Shown here piece by piece: positions 34,906 to 43,212 of a stretch of 64,000 nt of DNA. The notes beneath the pieces are model-generated. The model saw only the letters and a program-made list of their open reading frames with translations. It ran no database searches and was not told the DNA's origin. A program made the translations under genes and the position numbers. Source of the DNA: Dietzia timorensis (GTDB lineage: Bacteria; Actinomycetota; Actinomycetes; Mycobacteriales; Mycobacteriaceae); NCBI RefSeq assembly GCF_001659785.1, contig NZ_CP015961.1, positions 3,286,001 to 3,350,000 on the forward strand, given 5' to 3'. Within the stretch, counting starts at the first letter, position 1. Each line of letters starts with the position of its first letter.

Positions 34906-35631
34906 TTAGGCGGCCTGCACGTAGACGGCCAGAACGTCCTCAAGCTGGCTCCTCGGGATGCCGAATTCCGCGGCGACCACGTCCACGTCGCGCTCGGCGA
35001 CAAAAAGCGAGAGCACGTCTTCCAGCCGCGCTCCCCCTCGTTCGAAAGTCGGCTGACCGAACGATCTCCGAACATCCGCAACCACCTCAGCAGATCGGAA
35101 ACCGAGCAATGGAATCTGGTCGGCGAGACCGTCGCCACCGAATTCGATTCGATTGAGGTAGCTGCCCACGACGTCCGCCATCACTCGCTGGTTGTCTCGA
35201 ACCACCGTGAGTCCTCGCAGGGCATCCCTTTCGTCCCCACCCGATTTCTCGCCGTAGTCGAAGAGCACTTCGGCGCCATCTGTAAATAGCCGCCGAGATG
35301 CGAGTGCATGGCGCATGCCTACCTCGCGATCCAAAATCGCCAAAGCTGGGCGAATCTTCTGCAACGGGACTCCGGTCGCTCGAATCGCGTATAGCGCATA
35401 GCCCTCCGCCAGACCGACGAACGGAATATTGGGGCCGTGTGCCGTTTCCCTGGCTACGGTCGTGACGACAGGCGCCGCAGTGATCGTTTTTCCGCCACGC
35501 TCGTATGCGTAGCCACGCGCCCAATTTCGATACGTCGACGCAGAAAGCCCCAAGAACCTGGACGCCTCGGCCTGCGAATACAGCGGGGCAGATCGCTTGT
35601 CGACGGCAGACGCCTGTTCCAGCACTGTCAT
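34906..35631 (-). CDS. VapB45-like antitoxin with HTH and DUF433-like C-terminus
   Basis: 241 residues, matching the unusually long VapB45 antitoxin (Rv2018, 239 residues). The N-terminus has a MerR-like helix-turn-helix (YSQAEASRFLGLSASTYRNW, about 18-37) for DNA binding. The C-terminus has a DUF433-type segment (VAAEFGIPRSQLEDVL) expected to contact the toxin. It is intact although its toxin partner carries a stop codon. The pair sits between the fadD19-nitronate monooxygenase genes and the fadE26-fadE27 operon. Autoregulation is expected for the family. Confidence 0.8.
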   Translation of the reverse strand: MTVLEQASAVDKRSAPLYSQAEASRFLGLSASTYRNWARGYAYERGGKTITAAPVVTTVARETAHGPNIPFVGLAEGYALYAIRATGVPLQKIRPALAILDREVGMRHALASRRLFTDGAEVLFDYGEKSGGDERDALRGLTVVRDNQRVMADVVGSYLNRIEFGGDGLADQIPLLGFRSAEVVADVRRSFGQPTFERGGARLEDVLSLFVAERDVDVVAAEFGIPRSQLEDVLAVYVQAA

Positions 35632-35769
35632 GATCCAACCCCATTCGGTGTCCTCGTAATTTCGCGCGGACGACGCGCTCCGGGCCTCTAAAGATACTCC
35701 GTTTCGCGTTGCACAAAGTCTTGCACGGAAACCCGCGCGCGTGGGGTTGCTACCACTGCCGAACCGGTT

Positions 35770-36894
35770 TCACGCCCACGGATCGCCGTGCAGGGCGAGC
35801 GTCCGACCGAGGTCGGCGAGCTGCGCGGTCGCGCCGCCAAGCCGGAATTCCCCGGCCTTCGCCGCTAGGAAGTAGCGGTGCAGCGGCTCGGACCGGTCGA
35901 GCCCAGTCCCGCCGTGGACGTGTACCGCGCTGTGCGCGACGCGGTGGGCAGCTTCGCTCGCCCAGAAGTGAGCCGCCGCCACCGCGGCTCGCGCAGCCGG
36001 CCCCGGAACGCCTCCACATTTGTCGAGTTCGTCCGCCGCGCGCAGGGTCGAAAGACGCACTGCGTCGACGTCGATGAGTCCGTCCGCGAGCCGCCCGGAC
36101 ACTCCCTGGAACGTGCCGATCGGCCGCCCGAACTGGTTCCGCTCGGAGGCATATCGCGCGGTCCGCTCCAGTGCCGCATCGAGCACTCCCCATTGGTACG
36201 CGGCCAGGTGCACGCGCCGCCGTAGCGACTCGAGTTCCGCCGCCTCCCCGGACACGTCCAGCCTCTCCGCAGCTGCTGCCGCCTCCGCCGAGATTGTCAC
36301 GCGCCCGGCGCACGAGAAATCAACTGGCACGAGCCGCTCAACCTGCACCCCGCCGGCGGGAAGGCGATACACGCGCAGGCCACCTGGTACCGAATCGCAC
36401 AGGAGGTCCGCCGCCGGCGCCCACGACACCGAATGGAGTATGACGTCGGAGCCCGACTCCCCCTCGCCGTGCTCGACCTCGACGCCCGTTAGAATGTCCG
36501 GCACGGCGGCGATGAGCTCCCCCGTTGCAACGGACCGGGCGAGTGCGGGGTTTCCCGCCGCGGCCAGCGCGTGCGCGGCGGCGACGGCCGAGTCCAACGG
36601 AACCGGGGCGAGCGCCCGCCCGAGCTCAAAAAATACGTACGCGGCGGCAGTCACGCCGAGCCCGTCGCCGCCGGCCGCCTCGGGCCCCAGCGCGAGCGGC
36701 ACCCCGGCGTCAACAAGCCCGGACCACAATTGCTCGTTCAGCCGCGAGTTCGCGCGCTGCGCGCCCGCGGATTCGGCCCCGGGGCCGAACCTCGCGTCGA
36801 GCTCGGCGAGAGTGTCCTCCCCGCCGCGCGCGGCACAGAGGTCGCGCACGAGGTCCGTCAGTTCGCGCACATCGCCTGTCGGTCGAAAGTCCAT
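35770..36894 (-). CDS. fadE27: Acyl-CoA dehydrogenase subunit FadE27 (ChsE5)
   Basis: 374 residues, close to ChsE5 (Rv3505, 373). It has an acyl-CoA dehydrogenase fold with the C-terminal helix bundle (RTARYASERNQFGRPIGTFQGV, HVHGGTGL), but the catalytic Glu is not evident, as expected for the non-catalytic partner of a mixed alpha2beta2 dehydrogenase. With FadE26 it would desaturate sterol side-chain acyl-CoAs. It is the last gene of the minus-strand operon, 14 nt behind fadE26. The ATG at 36894 follows AGAGGCG. Confidence 0.88.
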   Translation of the reverse strand: MDFRPTGDVRELTDLVRDLCAARGGEDTLAELDARFGPGAESAGAQRANSRLNEQLWSGLVDAGVPLALGPEAAGGDGLGVTAAAYVFFELGRALAPVPLDSAVAAAHALAAAGNPALARSVATGELIAAVPDILTGVEVEHGEGESGSDVILHSVSWAPAADLLCDSVPGGLRVYRLPAGGVQVERLVPVDFSCAGRVTISAEAAAAAERLDVSGEAAELESLRRRVHLAAYQWGVLDAALERTARYASERNQFGRPIGTFQGVSGRLADGLIDVDAVRLSTLRAADELDKCGGVPGPAARAAVAAAHFWASEAAHRVAHSAVHVHGGTGLDRSEPLHRYFLAAKAGEFRLGGATAQLADLGRTLALHGDPWA

Positions 36895-36908
36895 GGTCGC
36901 CCGCCTCT

Positions 36909-38144
36909 CTACTTCTGTCGCGCCGGTGCCACGCGGGGCGCGGGTGGCAGGCCGAGCCCGGCCATTGCGATGATGTCGCGCTGCACCTCGTTGGTGCCGC
37001 CGCCGAAGGTGAGGATCAGGGCGGAGCGGTGCAGCCGTTCGATGCGCCCGCCGAGAACGGCGGCCGGCGATCCCGCACGCTGATATCCGGCCGGACCGAG
37101 TACCTCCATGAGCAACCGGTAGGCCTCGCACGCCGCCTCGGTGCCGAACACCTTGGTCGCCGACGCCGTGACGCGGCCCACGCCCGAGTCATCGTCGGCG
37201 AAGACGATCTCGAGGTTCCGCAGCGCGAGATACTCGGCCATCGCGTGCACGCGGGCGAGATGGGTCTGCACCCACGGCTGCTCGGCGACCGTTCCACTGC
37301 CGCCGATGCCGACCTCGGCGCACGTCGTCGAGGTCGCCCAGTCGAGCACCTGGCGCAGGGAGGCCTGCAACGCGCCGGCGGTGGTGAGCGAGACGCGCTC
37401 GTGGTTGAGCTGGTTCGTGATGAGCGCCCAGCCGCCGTTCTCCTCGCCGATGAGGTTCGACGCGGGGACCTCGACATCGTCGTAGAACGTGGCCGAGGTG
37501 TCGGGGCCGGCCATCGTGCGCACCGGGGTCCACGAGAATCCGGGAGCGTTCGTCGGTACGGCGATGAGCGAGATCCCCTTGTGCCGAGGCGCGTCGGGAT
37601 CGGTCCGCACGGCGAGCCACACCCAGTCCGCATACGCGATCAAGGAGGTCCACATTTTCTGACCCGAGATGCGATATACGGCTTCTCCGACGTCATTCGT
37701 GGTTTTTACCGCACGCGTTCGTAGTGCCGCGAGGTCCGTGCCGGCGCCGGGTTCGGAGTAGCCGATGGCGAAGTGGAGTTCGCCGCGGGCGATGCGCGGG
37801 AGGAAGTAGTCCTTTTGCGCGTCCGTGCCGAAGGCCATGATCGTCGGGGCGACCGAGTTGACGGTGAGGAACGGGACGGGCACGCCGGCGATGGCGGCCT
37901 CGTCGGCGAAGATGAGCTGGTCGGCCAGCGGTCGGTCCTGCCCGCCGAACTTCTCCGGCCAACCGAGCGCGAGGAGCCCGGCGCGGCCGAGCTCGGCGAC
38001 GACGTCGCGGTAGGCGCTGCCGTGGCCGTACTCGCCGGTGGTGGCGGCGAAAGCCTCGCGGCGCTCCGGTGTCATGAGTTCGGCGAAGAATTCGCGCAGC
38101 TCGCGCCTGAACTCGGGTGCCGTGGTGGAGAATTCGCCGGTCAT
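36909..38144 (-). CDS. fadE26: Acyl-CoA dehydrogenase subunit FadE26 (ChsE4)
   Basis: 411 residues. Blocks agree with ChsE4 (Rv3504) as I recall it: LMTPERREA, LGWPEKFGGQ, IGYSEPGAGTDLA, GQKMWTSLI, TMAGPDTSATFY, NQLNHERV (probable catalytic Glu249) and ILTFGGGTNEVQRDI. It pairs with FadE27 to form the FAD-dependent heterotetramer that introduces the 2,3-double bond into sterol side-chain CoA esters. Its ATG overlaps the ltp3 stop (ATGA), so translation is coupled. Confidence 0.93.
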   Translation of the reverse strand: MTGEFSTTAPEFRRELREFFAELMTPERREAFAATTGEYGHGSAYRDVVAELGRAGLLALGWPEKFGGQDRPLADQLIFADEAAIAGVPVPFLTVNSVAPTIMAFGTDAQKDYFLPRIARGELHFAIGYSEPGAGTDLAALRTRAVKTTNDVGEAVYRISGQKMWTSLIAYADWVWLAVRTDPDAPRHKGISLIAVPTNAPGFSWTPVRTMAGPDTSATFYDDVEVPASNLIGEENGGWALITNQLNHERVSLTTAGALQASLRQVLDWATSTTCAEVGIGGSGTVAEQPWVQTHLARVHAMAEYLALRNLEIVFADDDSGVGRVTASATKVFGTEAACEAYRLLMEVLGPAGYQRAGSPAAVLGGRIERLHRSALILTFGGGTNEVQRDIIAMAGLGLPPAPRVAPARQK

Positions 38145-39367
38145 AGCGCCTGGTCCTGAGTCTCCCGGAGAGAGGCTACGGCCTCGTTGGGCTCGGCTCC
38201 CACCACCCACATCGAGAAGTATTGGCTCGCCCCGCCGTAGGCATGACCGAACGCGCGGCGGGCACCGGCGATCTGGTGCTCGTCCGCGCGTCCCATCACC
38301 TGGCGTGCCGCCTCGGCGAAGCGCAGCATCCCGGAGGCGCCGATGGGGTTCGAGCTGAGCACGCCCCCGGAGGGGTTGACGGGGAGATCGCCGTCGGGCG
38401 CGGTCGCCCCCTCGGCGACGAGCTTCCACCCATCGCCCGCGTCGCAGAATCCGAGGTTCTCGAGCCACATCGGCTCGAACCACGAGAACGGCACGTAGAT
38501 TTCGGCGACGTCGATCTCCGCGCGCGGGTCGTCGATCCCCGCCTCTGCCCACAGCGCGGCGGCCGCGTCGCGCCCCGCGCGCGGGCTGCGGTGGTTGCGA
38601 CCGGAGTAGGTGCCCGCCTCGGTGCGCATCGAGGTCGCGTGGATCCAGGCGACGCCCCTGCCGGCGCTCTCGGCCTCGCGCGCGGCGACGGAGTCTCCGA
38701 TGACGATTGCCGAGGCCCCGTCGGAGGACGGGCAGGTCTCGTCGTAGCGGATCGGGTCCCACAGCATTTTCCCCGCCATCACCTGCTCGACGGTGATGTC
38801 CGGCTGGTGCAGGTGCGCGTGCGGGTTGCGGGCGCCCGCCCTGCGATCCTTGACCACGACCTTCGCTCCCGTGTCGAGCGGGGCACCGGAGGTCTCGATG
38901 TAGGAGCGCACGTGCGGGGCGAAGTGGCCGCCTGCGCCGGCGCCGACCGGCGCGGCGAAGGGAACGGGCAGGCTCAGCGCCCACATAGCGTTCGACTCGG
39001 ACTGCTTCTCCCACGAGACCGCAAGCACACGCCGGAAGCGGCCGGACTGCACGTGCGCCGTCGCAGCGATCGCGGTGGACCCGCCGACCGAACCGGCGGT
39101 GTGTACGCGCAGCAGCGGCTTGCCGGCGGCGCCGAGGGCGTCGGCCATCATGAGCTCCGGCATCATCACGCCCTCGAACAGGTCGGGGGCCTTGCCGATG
39201 ATGATCGCGTCGATGTCGTCCCACCCCGCGCGCGCGTCGGCCATCGCCGCGTCGATCGCCTCGCGGCACAGCCCCGCCATCGAGACGTCGAGGCGACGGG
39301 AGGTGTGGTGGGTCTGCCCGGTCCCGAGGACAGCGGCCTCCACCGGCGGCCTGTTCGCTGGGTTCAT
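38141..39367 (-). CDS. ltp3: Thiolase-fold lipid-transfer protein/aldolase Ltp3
   Basis: 408 residues of the SCPx/thiolase superfamily. The usual nucleophile Cys loop reads HTAGSVGGST, with no Cys, so a thiolytic role is unlikely; the C-terminal block is NPSGGVLSSNPIGASG with HAYGG. The gene order DUF35-ltp4-ltp3 equals Rv3521-Rv3522-Rv3523. Ltp3 and Ltp4 were linked genetically to the removal of C24-branched sterol side chains by retro-aldol cleavage. It starts 3 nt after ltp4. Confidence 0.87.
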   Translation of the reverse strand: MNPANRPPVEAAVLGTGQTHHTSRRLDVSMAGLCREAIDAAMADARAGWDDIDAIIIGKAPDLFEGVMMPELMMADALGAAGKPLLRVHTAGSVGGSTAIAATAHVQSGRFRRVLAVSWEKQSESNAMWALSLPVPFAAPVGAGAGGHFAPHVRSYIETSGAPLDTGAKVVVKDRRAGARNPHAHLHQPDITVEQVMAGKMLWDPIRYDETCPSSDGASAIVIGDSVAAREAESAGRGVAWIHATSMRTEAGTYSGRNHRSPRAGRDAAAALWAEAGIDDPRAEIDVAEIYVPFSWFEPMWLENLGFCDAGDGWKLVAEGATAPDGDLPVNPSGGVLSSNPIGASGMLRFAEAARQVMGRADEHQIAGARRAFGHAYGGASQYFSMWVVGAEPNEAVASLRETQDQAL

Positions 39368-39370
39368 GAT

Positions 39371-40420
39371 CTACCCACGCCCTTCCAGAAGTGCGACGAG
39401 ATTGTGTTGGAGGAGGGGGCCGGCGCTCGCGTGGCCGAGAGTACGGCGGGCTCCGCCGTCATAAATGGCTTTCGCGGCGTAGCCGATGCGCTCCAAGCCG
39501 GCGGAGAACATCGGGTCCGCGGCGAGCGAGCCACCGGATGGCGTGATTCGGACGTTGTCGCCGAGGCCGAGCTCGCGGCGCACGATGATCTCCTGGTGGC
39601 TGTACGGCGTATGCAGCTCGGCGAGGTCGATGGGGCCGAGCTCGGCGCCGCCGGTGGCCTGGCGGGCCGCCTCTCGCACGCTCGGGCTGGCGGTGAGGTC
39701 GCGGGCACCGAGCTCCGCCGAGTCGATCGCCTGCCCGAGCCCCGCTATCCAGGCGGGTGTCGTGCGGATTTCCTTCGCGCGGTCGCCTGCCGCGAGAATG
39801 ACGGCGCACGCACCGTCGGTCACCGGCGGGCAGTCGAATGCGGTGAGCGGATCCGCCTCCGCCCGTGCCGCTGCCACCTCGGCGAGTTCTATCCCGTGGG
39901 TGCGTGCAGCGATTCGCGCGAGGTCGTCCGTGCTCCACATGCCCGCATCGAGTCCCGCGCGCGCCTGTAGCGCTGCAAGCTGGTGTCGCCCCGGCCCGAG
40001 CGGGGACTGAGTGTAGGGATCGAGCTGTGCGGCCATCGTCGCATCGAGATCGGCGGAGGCCGAGGCCTTGCCGAAACCATAAACGAGGGCGGTATCGGCA
40101 TGGCCGGACAGGATGGTCAGCCACGCCTCGAACAGCGCCCAGGCGGCGTCGCCCTCGACATGGGATTCCTGGATCGACGGCGTCGCGCCGATCGCCTCGA
40201 TCGCGGAGATGAAGGAAAAGGCACGCCCCGCGAGGTAATCCGAGGACCCCGAACACCAGAAATCGATCTCCCTGCGGTCCAAGCCGGACTGCTCGTAACA
40301 CTCGGCGAAGACGGGCGCGAGCATCTCCACGCCATTCGTCGTTCCCGGGCTCGCCTCTGAGTGGGCGGCGTGGGCGAAGGCGACGATCGCGACGTCGCGG
40401 GCCGGCGTTGTGGTGGTCAT
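39371..40420 (-). CDS. ltp4: Thiolase-fold lipid-transfer protein/aldolase Ltp4
   Basis: 349 residues (Rv3522 is 354). A thiolase fold in which the normal Cys position lies in SHVEGDAAWALFEA without Cys; conserved Gly/His blocks are ITPSGGSLAADPMFSAG and GHASAGPL. It is likely to act with Ltp3 and the DUF35 protein as a retro-aldolase on a beta-hydroxy sterol side-chain acyl-CoA. Stop and start distances to both neighbours are under 15 nt, so one operon is almost certain. Confidence 0.85.
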   Translation of the reverse strand: MTTTTPARDVAIVAFAHAAHSEASPGTTNGVEMLAPVFAECYEQSGLDRREIDFWCSGSSDYLAGRAFSFISAIEAIGATPSIQESHVEGDAAWALFEAWLTILSGHADTALVYGFGKASASADLDATMAAQLDPYTQSPLGPGRHQLAALQARAGLDAGMWSTDDLARIAARTHGIELAEVAAARAEADPLTAFDCPPVTDGACAVILAAGDRAKEIRTTPAWIAGLGQAIDSAELGARDLTASPSVREAARQATGGAELGPIDLAELHTPYSHQEIIVRRELGLGDNVRITPSGGSLAADPMFSAGLERIGYAAKAIYDGGARRTLGHASAGPLLQHNLVALLEGRG

Positions 40421-40432
40421 ATTCTCGGCCCC

Positions 40433-41434
40433 TTACAAGTGCTTCTCGAACGAGCCGCGCGGTGCGTCGGGCTCGCCGGTCGGTTCGAAATGGGAGATCG
40501 ACGCCATCGAGTGGACGCGCTCGGATTCGGGGACCCAGTGCGCGCGTACGCGCATCCCCATGCGGACTTCGTTCGCCGGTATGCCGAGGACAAGGTGCTG
40601 GATGGGTAGGTCCGATCCGTCGAGGAGGATGTACGCCGTCACATAGGGAGGCGTGATCTTCTGCCCGGCGAACGCGGCGTTGACGATGCCGAAGGTCGTG
40701 ACCACCCCGGTGTCGGCGACCTCGACGAACTCGCCCATCGGCACGCCGTCGGACGGGCACCAGTCGCGCGGCGGTACGTACACCTCCGGCCCGTTGGACC
40801 TGCGGCGGCCGATGATCTTCCCCGCCGCCAATCCGCGTAGGAATGTGCGCTCGGCGAACCCGGCGGTGTGGGTGACGTCCAGTTCGACCGGGGTGACCAG
40901 GCGGTCGGAATCGTCGAGGCCGCCACGGTAGTCGGCGAGTCCGGGCGACATTTGGCTACCGGCAGGCACGAAGTAGAGGTCGCGGATCGAGCCGCGGGGC
41001 TCGGGTATCCAGCGCGCTTCGACCCGCATCCCGGTCGAGATGTCCGCGGCGGACTCGGCGGCGATGACGTGGAGCATCGCGGTGTCCGCACCTCGCGGAC
41101 GGATCAGTGCCAGCGCGTGCGGGCTGGCTAGCGCCGCCGACGCACCCGGCTCGGAAACCCACGTCCACGAGACCACCTCGCCCTCCTCGGCGACGTCGAC
41201 GATGTCGCTCGCGGACAGCGCCTCATGGGTGGTGGGATCGAACTCGACCGGCGGGACGTGGACCCGGCCGGAGTTGTCGCGGATTCCGCGGAGGGTGCGC
41301 TCGCGCAACCCGGCGAAGAACGCCCCGAGGATCGGGCCGGTGGAACGGGTGTAGTCGAATGACGGGTGCAGGGGCGCGCTCAGCGCCTCGCCTTCGGGCG
41401 CCTCGATCTGGACCGCAATGCTGTCGGTAGCCAT
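40433..41434 (-). CDS. Tandem DUF35 (OB-fold) partner of Ltp3/Ltp4
   Basis: 333 residues with two DUF35-type halves (VHVPPVEFDP near 58, EVYVPPRDWCPSDG near 219), each followed by an OB-fold with SWTWVSEP or TFGIVNAA. DUF35 proteins partner thiolase-fold aldolases, as in ChsH2-Ltp2. The rubredoxin-like zinc ribbon normally present is degraded: the whole protein has one Cys. It occupies the place of Rv3521 at the head of the ltp4-ltp3-fadE26-fadE27 operon. The ATG at 41434 is chosen; the ribosome site is weak. Confidence 0.83.
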   Translation of the reverse strand: MATDSIAVQIEAPEGEALSAPLHPSFDYTRSTGPILGAFFAGLRERTLRGIRDNSGRVHVPPVEFDPTTHEALSASDIVDVAEEGEVVSWTWVSEPGASAALASPHALALIRPRGADTAMLHVIAAESAADISTGMRVEARWIPEPRGSIRDLYFVPAGSQMSPGLADYRGGLDDSDRLVTPVELDVTHTAGFAERTFLRGLAAGKIIGRRRSNGPEVYVPPRDWCPSDGVPMGEFVEVADTGVVTTFGIVNAAFAGQKITPPYVTAYILLDGSDLPIQHLVLGIPANEVRMGMRVRAHWVPESERVHSMASISHFEPTGEPDAPRGSFEKHL

Positions 41435-41570
41435 GATGTGAAGTGAAACACACACGCCCCGCCGCCGCCCGGCGATTCCGCACAGCCGTACAGACAACTG
41501 TCCACCGGTGTATGGATAGAGAAGACGCGGCGATCTCGCCGCCGCATCAACGGCACGTGAGGACTTCCCA

Positions 41571-43175
41571 ATGACCAAGCCACCAACGGTTCCCGCGAGC
41601 GCCGGAGTGGAGAACCCCGCGACGGGCACGCATGTTACCAGCGCTTTCGCGATCGCCGAGGCCGATCCGGACCGTCCGGCGATCGTCGATTCCCGCGGGC
41701 GGACCAGCACGTATTCGAACCTCGTCTCCGCCGCACACCGGTTCGCGAACGGGCTGCAGGATCTCGGCGTGGGCCGCGGCGACGCCATCGTGATCCTCGC
41801 GCCCAACTGCCTCGAATTCGTCGAGTTGTACTTCGCCGCGCTCGAGATCGGCGTCTACGTCGCGCCGGCCAACTGGCACCTCACCGGGCCCGAGGTCGCC
41901 TACATCCTCGACAATTCCGAGGCTAAGGCGTTCTTCGCAGCGGAACGGTTCGCGGGCGTCGCCGATGCCGCCCGGAGGGAGTCCGGGATCGCCTCCGAAC
42001 GCTGCTTCGCTATCGGTGACGTCGCCGGTTTCCGTCCCCTCGGCGAGCTCTCCGCCGGCCACAACGGCGACGAGCTCCCACGCGAGCGCACCCTCGGCGG
42101 ACCGATGCTCTACACCTCCGGCACGACAGGAAAGCCGAAAGGAGTGCGCCGCCCACTCACGGGTGCATCCCCGGATCAGGTCAGCGTTCCGAACTACTTC
42201 TTCTTCGCCGGCTTCGGCATCGCCGAGCCGGACAACGTCCATCTGTGCGGCTCGCCGATGTACCACACCGCGGTACTCAACTTCGTCGTCATCTCGCTGC
42301 AGCTCGGCCAGCTCGTCGTACTCATGGACAAGTGGTCCGCCGAGGAGATGCTGAGGCTCATCGACGCCCACCGCGTCACCCATTCGCACATGGTTCCCAC
42401 CCAGTTCGCGCGGCTGCTCGAGCTCGAAGAATCGGTGCGCGCATCTTACGATGTTTCGTCGCTGCGCAACGTCATCCACGGCGCCGCACCATGCCCACTA
42501 CATGTGAAGAGGGCGATGCTCGAATGGTGGGGCCCGGTGATCACCGAGTACTACGCCGGCACCGAGGGTGGCGGTTGCACGATCACCGGAGCCGAGTGGC
42601 TGCGCAAGCCGGGAAGCGTAGGCCGTCCCTGGTCCACCACCACATTGCAGATTCTGGATGACGACGGGGCCCCTGTGCCCACCGGCGAGATCGGCAATGT
42701 CTACATGCAGATGCACGGCTCGTCGTTCAGCTATCACAAGGCGCCGGAGAAAACCGCCGGTTCCTACGTGGGATCGATGTTCACGATGGGCGATCTTGGC
42801 TATGTCGATTCCGATGGCTACCTGTTCCTGTGCGACCGGAAGAACGACATGATCATCTCCGGCGGGGTCAACATCTATCCCGCCGAGATCGAGTCCGAGC
42901 TCACCGCGTTGCCGCAGGTTCGCGATGCTGCGGTGTTCGGTATCCCGCACCCGGACTGGGGAGAGGAGGTCAAGGCGGTCGTCGAACCGGCCAACACTCT
43001 CGACGCGAGCGACCCGGATGCCGTGGCCGCCCTCGAGGAAGCCATCCTCGGCAGCCTCGCGGCCAGGGTCGCGAAGTTCAAACTCCCACGGTCTATCGAC
43101 TTCGTCGATGCTCTACCCCGGCAGGACAACGGGAAGCTCGTCAAGCGCGTGCTCAAGGATCCGTACTGGTCCTAG
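41571..43175 (+). CDS. Acyl-CoA synthetase, FadD4-like
   Basis: 534 residues. The P-loop MLYTSGTTGKPKGVRRP lies near residue 178, then the subgroup blocks GSPMYHTAVLNFV, THSHMVPTQFARLL, VIHGAAPCP, EYYAGTEGGG and DRKNDMIISGGVNIYPAEIE, and the catalytic Lys in DNGKLVKR near 524. This set matches the FadD4 group of mycobacteria. It is divergent from the DUF35-ltp operon (136 bp between) and lies 37 nt before an acyl-CoA dehydrogenase, so it may feed a CoA ester to that enzyme. Confidence 0.87.
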   Translation: MTKPPTVPASAGVENPATGTHVTSAFAIAEADPDRPAIVDSRGRTSTYSNLVSAAHRFANGLQDLGVGRGDAIVILAPNCLEFVELYFAALEIGVYVAPANWHLTGPEVAYILDNSEAKAFFAAERFAGVADAARRESGIASERCFAIGDVAGFRPLGELSAGHNGDELPRERTLGGPMLYTSGTTGKPKGVRRPLTGASPDQVSVPNYFFFAGFGIAEPDNVHLCGSPMYHTAVLNFVVISLQLGQLVVLMDKWSAEEMLRLIDAHRVTHSHMVPTQFARLLELEESVRASYDVSSLRNVIHGAAPCPLHVKRAMLEWWGPVITEYYAGTEGGGCTITGAEWLRKPGSVGRPWSTTTLQILDDDGAPVPTGEIGNVYMQMHGSSFSYHKAPEKTAGSYVGSMFTMGDLGYVDSDGYLFLCDRKNDMIISGGVNIYPAEIESELTALPQVRDAAVFGIPHPDWGEEVKAVVEPANTLDASDPDAVAALEEAILGSLAARVAKFKLPRSIDFVDALPRQDNGKLVKRVLKDPYWS

Positions 43176-43184
43176 CGAGCCGAA

Positions 43185-43200
43185 TGTGCGCCGGCTCACC
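43185..43200. promoter_or_regulatory. Weak CRP/GlxR-like site before the FadE5-like gene
   Basis: TGTGC-GCCGGC-TCACC matches TGTGA-N6-TCACA except at the two inner/outer ends. It lies 12 nt before the start codon, so binding would more likely repress. Weak evidence. Confidence 0.25.
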
Positions 43201-43212
43201 TAGTGTGGGTTC

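Noticed and set aside
35700-35745. Direct repeat TTGCAC upstream of vapB45
   Set aside because: Only six bases repeated once, with no symmetry; too weak to call an operator.
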